64,000 nucleotides of DNA from Balanoglossus misakiensis (lineage: Eukaryota; Hemichordata): positions 930,001-994,000 of the forward strand of contig CM082587.2 of assembly GCA_040954595.2 (NCBI GenBank), given 5' to 3'. Of this stretch, positions 12,577-23,479 are shown one piece after another. Within the stretch, counting starts at the first letter, position 1. Every line of letters begins with the position of its first letter. The translations under genes and the position numbers were made by a program. The notes beneath the pieces are model-generated. The model did no database searches. It was not told the DNA's origin and saw only the letters and a list, made by a program, of their open reading frames with translations.

Positions 12577-14136
12577 CAAACAGAGGAATTACGGAAATAC
12601 TTCCAGGAATGGCGTATACATCTCAAGAAAGTCCATACGACGTCATGTGTATGATGTATGTACATTGTTCGTCGCGTGATGGAATCGTTTGGAGTGACAT
12701 CACAGCCCTGTAATGAAATACTGCAGAAGCGGTATGCTACATGTACTACTATCGTATCAATCTCCGCCTGTGACCATCGATGTAGTTGCGTTTGTTTTTA
12801 TGATAGCAGAGGACACACAATTCAGTACTCATGCTTTTTTTTGTACCAATATGTGAAATCCGTAATTCGATTGGCACCACCGTACCGGTAACACAACGTG
12901 TGCGGACAACTGCCAAAGAAATAGGCATTCCTCTGACACACTCGCCCATGGGCATTTATTGTGTAGACCATTTCTACGGTTGTGCAAGACTAGTTTGGAC
13001 AAAAATCACTTGACTAGATATCATAGCTTTCAGATAACGCTGTTAGATAGATATTACAAAATTTTATTTACGACAATATGAAGGTTCTCCTGTCTTTGAC
13101 GGATCTGCACGCACCTGCCTTTAGACGACGGGAACACCTAATTTATTCGTGGTTTTTCATGGGGTCTGGGTATAAAATCAACTTGATATATGGTGACGTC
13201 ATTATAATGTGCAAAGGTCTTTGACCCTGCTTGAACGCCCTTTTTGTGAGAGCAGTTACGTTTCTTGGGAAGATACAAACAACGGCACATTTTTTCGTTT
13301 CTCGGTAAAACTCCACCAACAAGTGATGTGTCGAGCTCTGGGATCTAGCAAAGATATGGCAGTTCGTCATTTTCACCGATGAGATGCAGGAAATTAAATG
13401 AAAATATGATTGTCAGTTTTAATCTGCGGACTGGAAGTTCAAGTTATAACTTGCTAATAGTGGCATATTTCCCCTTTAGCATTAAGTCACATCTTGAACA
13501 TGCTGCATCCAATATGTACTGTTCATTTGTACCTGTAAAACATAATGAATTGTCAGATCTTAGACGAACGTGTTCGTTATATTATTTCCGCTTCAGAAAG
13601 CAATGTCATTAAAATATTAGGTTTGTACAGAAGACTTTACATGACAATTTATTTTCTGCAGAATTCCGCCATGGGTCAATAAACTGTACATCAAGGTATT
13701 TCCATGTTTCTGATGACTTCAACCACCATGCATACCAGTAGAAATAAAATTATATTGGAATGTTGGATTGATTTTTTTCGAGTTACTGTATTTTGTAATA
13801 GTACCACTGAAGAGGTGTAAAGTCCAGACGTTCAACTCTTCTCTCTCACGTAAGTAGGTATTCACGTGAACATGTATAAAAACCTCGTGATTAGAAGCAC
13901 TGGCCAATAGCTGCGCTTCAATTTGTCACACCTGCATCACGCGATCGGTGCCTGACCATATTACGTATGCATGCATTGTTCATATTTGATAAATCGTCCG
14001 GCGAGATGCCAGATTCAGCACGTACGTAGGGAACGGTTTTTTCCAGTACGGGTCAAGAAGGTCACTTGTTCGCAGGTCATAAAGTTCTACTCCAGCAGCC
14101 AGCCAAGATTTTCGGACTCTTCCCATCCAGACAACA
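12577..14136. other. Intergenic region between transporter copies 1 and 2, no gene seen
   Basis: The open frames (12658-12891, minus 13143-13376, 13379-13612, 13971-14279) have no domain similarity I can name and no conserved exon structure. The last one overlaps the signal-peptide exon of copy 2 in another frame. Confidence 0.5.
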
Positions 14137-15974
14137 ATGGCAATACGTTATTTCTGTATTGCCCTTTTGGCATGCATAGTTTTGATTGGTTCATCAAATG
14201 CCAATTCTGTAAGTTGCTGATTTTCTTATTTCTCCATCTTTATTCATCACTTATACTCTCCATAATCTTATCGCAATAATAACGATTAAAATGAAAATAT
14301 TTGTTCAAGTATGTCTTCAAAGTAAACGTTTTGTTTTAATTCTATTCTTTAACAGAACAAAATTGTTAAGTATGATGAAATTTTATCAGCTTACCTCATC
14401 TATCTAATCTGAGTCTAAAGGCGACGGTGTAACATTCAACGAAAAGCGTTACGTAATCTAACATTCTACCAAAAGTCAACATGTCGGCGATATATTAAAT
14501 TAAACGAAACATTGAGGACCTGTATAGAGATGAAGAATTGCTCTTTTACATCTTACTCTATAAAACCGTGACTCCCGGTTTTTTTCCTTCGAGGAAAGTT
14601 CTTTGATTTCTTTGCTGGGAGTACATAGAGATAAAAAGATTCATACAAACATATCCAATGATTTTAATCTTCTCCACAGACTGCCGCAACGGAGACTGCG
14701 ACACCAACCGCGACAACAGAACACAACCATATGCCCACAGGACATCACCACATGACAACGAAACACCATCATCACATGACAACGGGACATCACCACCACA
14801 TGTCGACTGAACATCACCACCACATGTCGACAGAACATAACCACGGTGGTGGTGGTGATTCGGGTGGACACATGATGGCTGTAAGTAATACGTCTCTGGC
14901 CAATAGAACTACACTCCTTCTATAACCAGATACAAGGTAATTGTCATCCGATAAAATGTGGAGGCCAAGAAGCAGAAACAAGAATAAAGGCAAAAGTAAA
15001 AAAAAGGCAAAATCATGAGATTCAAAGGATTGGCTTGATTATATAGAGTTGATTTTTCGCCGACAGATGTACTTCTACGCTGGACTTGACTTTTATGTTC
15101 TTTTCGCGGATTGGTTTGTGAGCAGCACAGAAGGTGAGTAAAGTGGCTCTTCAAGGTGATCACAATGGAGTAAGCATGAAGAGAAAGCGTTCAACACCGC
15201 TGTCACAATAAGGCATAGAGTGGCCTTTTGGACAAATTTATCAAGGCCTAGTTAATGACAGTGAAAATTCATTGGATCTGAAGAAGACACTTGAAGATGT
15301 GAAGAAATAAAGCCTTCGTTTCCATTCCTTCCATCCATACCGTCCTCTTTCCATTTCAGCATTGGTTGGTAGCTGTATTGGAGTCGGTATCTGTGCGGTG
15401 CTCTACGAAGGCCTCAAGGAACTGCGCGTCGTGTTGACAAAACGCAACAGGCGAAAAATCCCACCAGCTAAAACCAGCTCTGTCGGAAACATGAAAGTGA
15501 TCGAGACTGTCACATCAGACCAATCAGAGTAAGTGCCACCTCACTGTAATCATATTACAACCAGGATGTACTTGTGATTGGTCAGTTACGCTCTACACAC
15601 CTGGAACAGGTGTGTTGTAACGAAGACGCTCCAGACAATTTCCGGTGGCCCTATACGTTGACCCTATATTGTTTCGTCGTTTTTGTCAGTGTGCAGTGTT
15701 TGTAGTTTGTCTGAAAATGTCATTTCCCTCGCAGTTAGAGCTCTATTTCTTTCTTTTCTGAAGGTCCTGTCTTAGAAGAATGTTCAGCTGTTGCCACTTG
15801 CTGCAATCGTTGCTACACTTAATCCAAGTGACCGTCAGCTACGCATTGATGTTGATTGTCATGACCTACAACGTCTGGCTGTTTCTTTCTGTCGTTTTGG
15901 GTCTCTTCGTCGGACACTTCCTGTTCGCTTGGAACAGATCCACCTCTATTGATATCAACGAACACTGCGCATGA
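14137..15974 (+). CDS. CTR1-like high-affinity copper transporter, copy 2 (His-rich ectodomain)
   Basis: Exons 14137-14208 (signal peptide), 14680-14880 (ectodomain), 15067-15133, 15360-15528, 15764-15974; 239 aa. Exon 1 encodes a 24-residue signal peptide (FCIALLACIVLIGSSNA). Exon 2 gives a 67-residue ectodomain with repeated GHHHHM and EHHHHM blocks, then GGGGDSGGHMMA. It joins MYFYAGLDFYVLF, leading into TM1. TM2 keeps MxxxM (ALMLIVMTYN) and TM3 keeps GxxxG (GLFVGHFLFAW). The C-terminus is EHCA, whereas human CTR1 ends EHCH, so the last metal-binding His is missing. His and Met clusters bind and hand over Cu(II)/Cu(I) at the cell surface. Introns 3 and 4 match the other copies in position and phase. 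Confidence 0.92.
14680..14880 (+). other. His/Met-rich ectodomain exon of copper transporter copy 2
   Basis: Bounded by phase-0 introns. About twenty His and several Met fall in repeats of the form HHHHMTT or HHHHMST. It ends in an MM-A-M cluster at the exon junction, the probable copper acquisition site. Confidence 0.85.
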
Positions 15975-16003
15975 GTGTACTGACAGCTTCAGGACTATAG
16001 CCC

Positions 16004-16074
16004 TGCGTACACGTCTGTGTGTTCGCGGTGGAGGCCGTATAACGCCGGGCCGCGAACACACAGACATGTACGCA
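16004..16074. repeat. Inverted repeat (25-bp arms, 21-bp loop) just 3' of transporter copy 2
   Basis: The left arm 16004-16028 and right arm 16050-16074 are reverse complements with one mismatch. The hairpin starts 29 bp after the stop codon at 15974, so it is probably in the 3' UTR. It may be a foldback element or an RNA structure. Confidence 0.85.
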
Positions 16075-16369
16075 ACGCATGGCGATTCTCGACTTTGACC
16101 TCAGATAAGTTTATCACATAGGAGTCATGGTTGATTGCGGTTTGTTTCTCCCAAGGGCCACAGATAGGAATTCTGACATTACTTTAGTATTTGGCAAGTA
16201 GAAGATTTTAAGATATTCTTGTCACAAGAACCAGGCCTTTTTGTACGGGGATCTTTTAGGAACAACAGAGATAGGTTGTTTTTTTTCTGTAAAAAAGTAG
16301 GGCATCTCTGACCCATGAATCAATAAAGCAGATTAAATATGTTTGGGCTTTGACTCTTTATTTGTAGAG

Positions 16370-16436
16370 TGGAAACAGGTCCAATGGCAGAGCAAGGTAC
16401 GCTGTCTCGATTCCACCAGGCCTGGATTCCATCAGG
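16370..16436 (+). other. Exon-like segment between transporter copies 2 and 3
   Basis: An acceptor TTATTTGTAG and a strong donor CATCAG|GTGAGA flank about 66 bp containing an ATG. It encodes no CTR sequence. It could be an untranslated leader exon of copy 3 or an alternative tail for copy 2. Confidence 0.2.
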
Positions 16437-16653
16437 TGAGATCAGGCACGTGACCAGATGTCTAGTTATTGATTCGTTTGCTTGACCTTGCTAAAGAATA
16501 ACTCCAATGTGTATTCAGGTTATGTTGGATGATTGATATTGTCAAACCATCGTCGAACATATTCACCGCGGACTCACCAGTCTCAAACCTCAAGACTTAA
16601 TATCCGCGGATCGATTTGAACTGCATGCCGCCGGTCTATACCTGTCCCACAAG

Positions 16654-18515
16654 ATGATGTACAGACATATATATTGTCTGTTTTCTCTGTGGTTGATATC
16701 AATTTGTACCACACAGACTGACGCCCAAACGGTACGTATTATTAAGCCAATATTTAAAACAACTCAGGTTTTAAAGAAAAGTAGCATGATGTTATGACAT
16801 TCTGTCATTCTTGCCAAGTGCCAAGTTCGTCCATGTCGCGTAGACGTATGAGTCGTCCGGTGTTTGGTATGCATGACGATGACATAACTGCTATAACTGC
16901 ATTGTTCTCCGTGCAAGGTGTTCGCAGGTTCGAATATATCATGGATTTTATTCCAAGTTTTGATTTATGAGCTTTTCAAAGACACCTGACAACTGTAACC
17001 TAATTATAAAGCCAGGTTGTTTCTCCGGCGGTGGAAACTCACCGAGACCCGAGTTCATTCATGTCATCTTGTCAGCCTGAGAGATAGTTGTCAAGAATTT
17101 CGGGCTCACGTGGATTGGTTGTTCGTGTGATAACAAATCGGCTTTGAAAACAACAATAACACAACAACAACAACGGAATATATTCAAAGTAGGACGTGTA
17201 GTCATGGACCCTGAAGTTCGACTGGTAGTCGTATCTCTGTTGTCTTTTTATCTTGTTATAGTGACGGAGAAAATGCATTATCTACACACCTGTCTAGATA
17301 AAATGCTAAGAATGCTGTTTTATACCTATGTATCCAGCCATCAGTCTGTTGTAGCCTAGCCGTATGCACAGGTGCTTGTGAATGATGACACGGTACGGCC
17401 CCTCGTGTATATTATTCGTCATGCCATCATTCACACAAGCACCTGCACGTGCGTACACTCTCGATTTTATATCTTCCAGACGACAAAAGAAACGCCAACC
17501 ACTGTACATATGCATAACACTGGACATCATCACCATACAACCGAACAAACGCACAATCACGAAGCCAACAGCGTGAGTTGTTTTGAAGGACCAGCTATAA
17601 TATGCATTCTTTTCCGCAACGAGGGCTACTCACACATTTTACCCTGAATCCTGTCCATCGCAACCGATGAAAAACGGTGTCGCTTATGTGAATTGTGCCG
17701 TATTAAAGTTGGATGTTTTGTTATAAGATAACACGATTTGAGAAAATATTACTAATATTTTAACAATTCTTCTCCAGATGTACATGTACTTCCATTTCAA
17801 TAATATGGTCTACATTCTATTCTATGAATGGTATCCGACAAACTCTGGAGGTAAGACACGATATCTTTTGGTTAAACTTGCCGAATACGGGATCTAAAAT
17901 CAAAGTTTTAATTCCCCCGATGAACTGACTTATTTGCCCGAAATTCGCAAATTCTTTTGCTCGACCAAGCACCAGGCGAGTTCATCATGACACTTTCGGA
18001 TCTCCCAAACTTATGAAATGTCATGTTTCTATTTTCAGCAATGTGCGGATCTTGTTTCATCGTCGGTTTCGGTGGAATTCTCTTTGAAGGTCTTAAAGTA
18101 CTTCGTCAGATTTTGAGCAAAAAACTATCGGTTTCTGGTGAAAAGTAAGTAAAGGGACAAAGTCGCTCTTTTTGACCTCCTTTCATGAATTTAGTTTGAT
18201 ACGAAAAGCCGAGTTTTTATTTTGATTTCTTCGTCTAGGAAATGGAAACGAGAAATGTGCGCTGCATCTCATTGGGTTCAAACCTGTCTACATTTCCTTC
18301 AAGTCATTCTCGGATATTGCCTGATGTTAATCGTCATGACATTCAACTTCTGGCTCTTCTTGTCCGTTGTTTTGGGTCTCACTATTGGTTACTATCTATT
18401 TTCCTGGGATAAAACAACGCCGTCAGCGGGAGAAGAGAACTATTCCCAGGGCCAACAGGAAATGGGATTGCGGGAAAAACAGGGAGCTCATGATAACCCA
18501 AGTTACGGAGAATAG
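16654..18515 (+). CDS. CTR1-like copper transporter, copy 3 (short His-rich ectodomain, long C-terminus)
   Basis: Exons 16654-16731, 17480-17572, 17778-17850, 18039-18144, 18239-18515; 208 aa. Exon 1 is a 26-residue signal peptide (IYCLFSLWLISICTTQTDA). Exon 2 adds only 31 residues, with HMHNTGHHHHTTEQTHNH. The pre-TM1 segment MYMYFHFNNMVYILFYEW has an MxM copper-binding pattern. TM2 is CLMLIVMTFN (MxxxM) and TM3 is GLTIGYYLFSW (GxxxG). Unlike its neighbours, the C-terminus is a hydrophilic extension of about 35 residues ending NPSYGE with no HCH. This tail may change trafficking or metal release. The intron pattern (phases 0, 0, 1, 2) is the same as copies 2 and 4. Confidence 0.92.
17361..17454. 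repeat. Imperfect inverted repeat in the intron before the His-rich exon of copy 3
   Basis: AGGTGCTTGTGAATGATG near 17370 pairs with CATCATTCACACAAGCACCT near 17425-17444 (two extra bases in the second arm). The loop is about 37 bp. It lies roughly 30 bp upstream of the acceptor of the exon at 17480. Confidence 0.75.
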
Positions 18516-19318
18516 ACCCACAGTCACTCCACAGTGACCTAGATTCTAATAATTACCGAAACTTGGAAATATTTACATTTTTTTTTACAATTCATCCAAC
18601 GTAAATTATCATAGCCAAAGTAGCTATGTGTGATAGTAAAAATTTGTATTTTTGTGGACAAACTATACTTTTGAAGATACTTGAATACTACTTGAAGACG
18701 TAAACGTGCAGATGGAATCGTGCAAAATAAAATGTATATCACAATGTTGATCGACACCATTCCTCGAATGTATAACGCAAATAAAAAGCAAAGACATTCA
18801 CACTCAGTTTAAAGATGACAAGAATGTATGATTATTTGTCTTCATAAACGATGGAGATTCGTACATCAATTGGTGAAATTTATTTATTTGTGTTCTAAAT
18901 ACCTAATCCACTGATAATTGTCAAGATTTTTCTTTGCGTGTGTGGGTGGGATGTCCTCAGTTGCGCCAAAGGTCATATAAGTCCTAAATGAGGAACATGT
19001 ATGACCCCAGGCTCGCGTTTCCGTAGTTAGAAGTCACATGTTCGTCATATGAGTATTAAGGCTCCTCCCATGGTCGAAGGGCAATTGACTGATGCCAACA
19101 TTTAAGTAATGATTGATTTTGTCCTCTGTTTTATAGACGACACGAACTTACCAACTTCAGAAGGCTAGTCTGCCTTGTTGACACTACTTTGCTGAATTTG
19201 TTCGTGCGTGTGTGCGTGTGTGTACGTGCACGCTAGACTTTTCAGGTTCTACTAGTGTTAGCTTTGAATTTTAAGTTCTCCACCAGATCTCGTGGGCCAA
19301 CGACACTCCGACGGCAGG

Positions 19319-21076
19319 ATGTTGTTCCGTTACCCGTGTGTTTTCTGTATCTTGGTGCTAATCGGCACTTGTATGTCGCAAACTCTGGCACAGACGGTAA
19401 GTTTCGCTTCAGATCGGATCTCTCAGTCGCTGGTGTCGTGCATAAGGCCCGACCGATTCAGCAAGTGACATGGAAAGCGACAGTTGCTGTCGAACTTCTG
19501 AAAGTCCGTGTTGTGCATTTGTGAATCACATGCCCCTAGGTCAGGGTCACTGGACAGGTGATTGCGAAGTGATGACCTTAACAATGCCAGCGTTTTTATT
19601 CACTCCGATCCTGGAGGGACCAGGGTTAACTCGATGACTATCTGGCATGTATTCAAAGCCGCAATAGTTTATATCTCCTTATTATATTGATTCCTGTGGC
19701 CAAATACTGAAAACAAGGAACTGTTAGGCCATTGACTTATTATGCCAATAACGACTTGATATTATTCGATAACAGGACTTTTTATCACTTCTATTGTCAT
19801 AGACAATGCCGCCAAGCACGGGACATATGCACCCTCCAAGTACAGAGCATATGCACCCTCCAAGTACAGAGCATATGCACCATCAAAGTACAGAGCATAT
19901 GCACCATCAAAGTACAGAGCATATGCATCACCCAGGCACAGAACATATGCACCATCCAAGCACAGAACATGTGCACAATCCAGATGACCCAAACTCAAGT
20001 CACCAGGTACGTAAGCCGTACGCATAGCATGCATGCATGCATGCATGTAGCTATGTTTCTCACTATTTTCGTAAACACAGCTGGATATGTGAAATATAAC
20101 TCATCTTCTAATCAGCCAGAGGCATATTGTACATGTGCCCTAAAACTGATTGACTATTAAGTTTTTGATAGAACAAAATGTAGGCTAGGCCCTGCACATA
20201 TGCAAACAGGTGTTTCAGTGTGGAAGTGCAATTTTATTATTTTTGATAGATGGAGATGTATTTTCACTTCGATTATATGGAATATATTCTATTCTACGAA
20301 TGGATGCCGATGAGTACTGGAGGTAAGGTCAATGCGTCCTTCATTGTTCATCACTTGTTACAAATTGTCGTTTGTCCCCCCTCACAAAAACCCAACCAAG
20401 TAGCTGGAGTGGTTGAAATAGCCTTCGATATTTGGCGCATTGACAGCGCCCTCGTGCAACGCTTCTTTCAGTCGAGGGTCATGGATGGACTCATGTGCGC
20501 GCTTAGTTACGCTCTTTCTCAATCTCCCTCCCTCCCTATGTCAGATATTGTTCGATACCTTCCACACATCACTAGTCTACGAACTTCTTGTTCATGAAAG
20601 ATAGAAATCTGATACTTTCTCTTTGCTTTTAAGCAATGGTTGGCTCATGTTGTATCGTCGCTGTCGGCGCCATTTTGTATGAAGGCCTGAAACAGCTCCG
20701 CCATGTTCTGATGAGTCGCAGGCGAAAGTCGGCGGCCAGAAGTAACATTACTATCGATAAAAGTGACGAAGATACCGTGTAAGTACTAAAGCAAAACGTT
20801 AAGTTACACAAACACGTATTTTTATTGTATTTCCAAACTTAGAATGGTTATTTCTTCATTTTCAGGAGTTGGAAAGAAGGATTGTGTGATAAATCACATC
20901 TGCTTCAAACCTGTCTTCATTTTCTTCAAGCCATTCTTAGCTATAGCCTGATGTTAATTGTCATGACCTACAACGTCTGGTTGTTCTTTGCCGTTGTCTT
21001 GGGACTGACTATCGGTTATTACCTTTTTGCATGGCCACGACTGGTAATCTCAGATGAAAACGAACATTGTCACTAA
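19319..21076 (+). CDS. CTR1-like copper transporter, copy 4 (repetitive HMH ectodomain, HCH C-terminus)
   Basis: Exons 19319-19396, 19803-20006, 20250-20322, 20634-20778, 20866-21076; 236 aa. Exon 1 is a 26-residue signal peptide (CVFCILVLIGTCMSQTLA). Exon 2 is a 24-bp tandem repeat encoding units such as HMHPPSTE and HMHHQSTE. The pre-TM1 segment is MEMYFHFDYMEYILFYEW (MxM). TM2 is SLMLIVMTYN and TM3 GLTIGYYLFAW. The protein ends NEHCH, the terminal His-Cys-His that in human CTR1 passes Cu(I) to cytosolic chaperones. It is therefore the copy most like canonical CTR1. The start codon is the first ATG of the signal-peptide exon; the downstream intron phases are shared by the family. Confidence 0.93.
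19803..20006 (+). repeat. 24-bp tandem coding repeat (HMHxxSTE) in the ectodomain exon of copy 4
   Basis: Six or so consecutive units of eight codons encode HMHPPSTE, HMHHQSTE, HMHHPGTE or close variants. The first pairs of units are nearly identical at DNA level, which indicates recent internal duplication. Confidence 0.92.
20027..20048. repeat. (GCAT)n microsatellite
   Basis: Five or so consecutive GCAT units lie in the intron after the repetitive ectodomain exon of copy 4. Confidence 0.9.
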
Positions 21077-21079
21077 TAG

Positions 21080-21200
21080 ACCATTTTGCTGAACTCCGCG
21101 AGACCCCGCGAGATCTCGCGGCTGGGCAGTTGATATATTGAAGGACATTATCATGTGACACAGGACAAACGACAAATGACTCATCGTGTATAACGACACA
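21080..21200. repeat. Dispersed repeat, copy A
   Basis: The string runs CCATTTTGCTGAACTCC, GAGAC, AGATCTC, GGCAGTT, AGGACATT, TCATGTGACA, ATCGTG. The same order of blocks recurs at about 49208-49320 inside an intron of the large receptor. It is probably a non-autonomous mobile element; the ends are not defined. Confidence 0.6.
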
Positions 21201-22035
21201 AAAGTTGCAATTTTGATACAAAGAGTGGAATATCGCTTGCTTTTTCCAGTTTCAAATCCCAACTATATGTGTCCTGTTGATATTTTTATTCGTTATCTTA
21301 TCCTTTGAAAAACTACCCCGTTGAATTTATTAAAAGTGTAATTTCAGAAATTTGCTTTGTACTTGTAAGAAAGGTGAAACGTATTTTTTTTTACATCATC
21401 AATCAGTCGAATCTGCAAATGCACGATCACGGATAACCTGATGTAGTTTGGCTTGATACTTCACATACAACGATCCAAGAATTCTTGGCATGCATGATGT
21501 CCGTGAAAGGGTTTTCCCCGCCTTTTCCCGATCCCTTCCCTGTTTACGCTGTGAAAGTTTGGTGTTTATCAACATTGAAAGAACACATGTTTCGGTCTTG
21601 AGTGTCATCCGGTGACATCCGTCGTCATGTCGAATTTCTTATATCAAGTGACCGAAATCGCTTTGCAAAGTGCAGCTCTTTTTCAGGGATTCCATTCCAT
21701 ACTGGTGGCACACCTTCGGATCCGGAAGATTGGCTGACATTGTTCAAAATAACCAGCAACATGAATTCATGACTCCTTGAACAGGAAGAAATCTTAGATA
21801 ATCTTAGTCTTCTATTTCCTTTATTCGTGCGAATACAGCATATGGTAGATTAAAACAATCAATCTTAACGAATTACCACCGTCTTAACAACTTCCCATAT
21901 TCGGAGAAAACGAAGTCAAAGACCTCAGCTGTGGTCGACCCGTGCGAGCGGACGATGATGCAAAATAAGCTAGCATCTTTCGAAGCTTTCCATTTCTATT
22001 CCCATTTCTGAGATATGTCCCGTCCTTTTATATAA

Positions 22036-22047
22036 CCCCCCCCCCCC
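22036..22047. repeat. Poly-C run (12 nt)
   Basis: Twelve consecutive C lie upstream of the EF-hand gene, of no evident function. Confidence 0.9.
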
Positions 22048-22336
22048 GATTCCTCTGCCCTAAGCTCTCCGTAATAAGTGACGAAAGCTCAGTGAAGTCG
22101 GCTAGCGTTAGACCCATGTAGTGATCAGTTTTCACAATAATTTTTATCTCCTGAAATGTTATTGATAACAGAAAATAGAGAGTACATGTAGAGGAATGCC
22201 TAGCGGGGAAATTAGTCTGCATGTTTGGTTCCCAATTCCCCGAAAAAAAATTCATTTCGCAGTAAGAATTATATAACCCGCTGACCTTGATGTATTTCGA
22301 CGGTCTGTTTCCCGGTATCAGATAACTGGGAGATGG

Positions 22337-22344
22337 TATAAAAG
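22337..22344 (+). promoter_or_regulatory. TATA box of the EF-hand gene
   Basis: TATAAAAG lies about 95 bp upstream of the donor CAAG|GTAAGT at 22439/22440, which ends a leader exon. Transcription is expected to start near 22368. The coding exon follows at 22674. Confidence 0.75.
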
Positions 22345-22673
22345 AAACTGCAGTCAACGATTAGACCATTAAGCCTTCGACCAGACTATCACTCCGGTTC
22401 TTTTTTGAAACGTTCACATCATCGTCACTCATTGGCAAGGTAAGTCCCGACACCGTAACGTTTTGAGTACTTTTATCGTGTCGCCAAAGAGTATGTATCG
22501 GTTAAAGGTAGGCATATTCCTGAACAGATGTAAGGAAATTTAGATAATTTCCGTCGGATCACAATTTCATTGAATAAGATCTATGGATCAGTGCAAAAGA
22601 CAGGTTATTGTTACCCTAAGTTTGAAACATTGGCAGACGATAATTCAACCTTCCCTTGCTATTTTCAGACAGG

Positions 22674-23479
22674 ATGGCAAAATACATGTGTGTCGTCGCT
22701 CTTCTTGTTGCTGTGGTAACCGTAGCCCAGGGCTGCACTTCGTCGTCTGGTCGAACTCCTTCCTGGGACATCGGGCCAAACACAGAAGTTTACCCAACCT
22801 ACGATCCTAACAACCAAGCTGTCGGTGTTGGCATTACACACAGGTGGGATACTAGTATATTCGAATCTCGTGTATGAAGTGGATAGGTTTTGGCTGCCTG
22901 TCAGATTTTTGTGAAACTCATAATGGCTGCGTAATTGTTGTTAGAAAGATGAAAAAGACCAGGGGTGTAGTTTCTCATCAATCTCACCACCACTGTTGAA
23001 TGTTGTTTCTTGTAGATTCAAGAGAGGTGCTGCCTCTATGCCAAGAGACGCCGTTCCTGATACAGACGATATTTTCCACAAACTTGACATCAACCGTGAC
23101 GGTTTCATTGACGTGAACGAGTGGGTACGTCACCATGGCACCGTCAAGAACTTTGCATTATTGTTGGCTGACGATGATGCCAATGGTAAGTATGCGTCTT
23201 GTCTCTTCTCATTTCATGGATTTGATTTACGTGAAAAGTTTCGCAGATGTTCTGAAAATGCTGAATCTGAGAAACGATGGCTACGGGTGCCAGGCATCAG
23301 GAGAGAGAGGGGAGGGACAGAAACGTTTAGATGAAGACGGACATAAGATATAGGGATATACACAGAATACTATTAGAGTTGATGACCTATTAAGTCTATT
23401 CTGAATTACTTTTTCAGGAGACGAGAAAATTTCAATGGATGAATTTAGCAGTCTGCATCTTTACTACAAAACGTCATAG
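22674..23479 (+). CDS. Small secreted EF-hand calcium-binding protein
   Basis: Coding exons 22674-22843, 23016-23185, 23418-23479; 133 aa. The start is ATG 22674, two bases after the codon interrupted by the acceptor, giving a clean signal peptide MAKYMCVVALLVAVVTVAQG. After a 60-residue low-complexity region come two EF-hands. The first loop, DINRDGFIDVNE, fits the 12-residue consensus with Glu at position 12. The second, DANGDEKISMDE, is split by an intron and has Glu where Gly is usual at position 6, but keeps Ile8 and Glu12. A leader exon lies upstream and an intron follows the stop codon immediately (TAG|GTGAGC), with the last exon from about 23656 and AATAAA near 23758. Luminal or extracellular calcium binding is likely. 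I do not recognise a named family. Confidence 0.8.

Noticed and set aside
19762-20046. 94-codon minus-strand frame with GAYALYxD repeats
   Set aside because: It is the antisense shadow of the 24-bp HMH coding repeat of copper transporter copy 4.
11000-22000. Metal-response elements near the copper transporters
   Set aside because: Only scattered loose TGCNCNC matches are seen, no more than expected by chance; no cluster was found.
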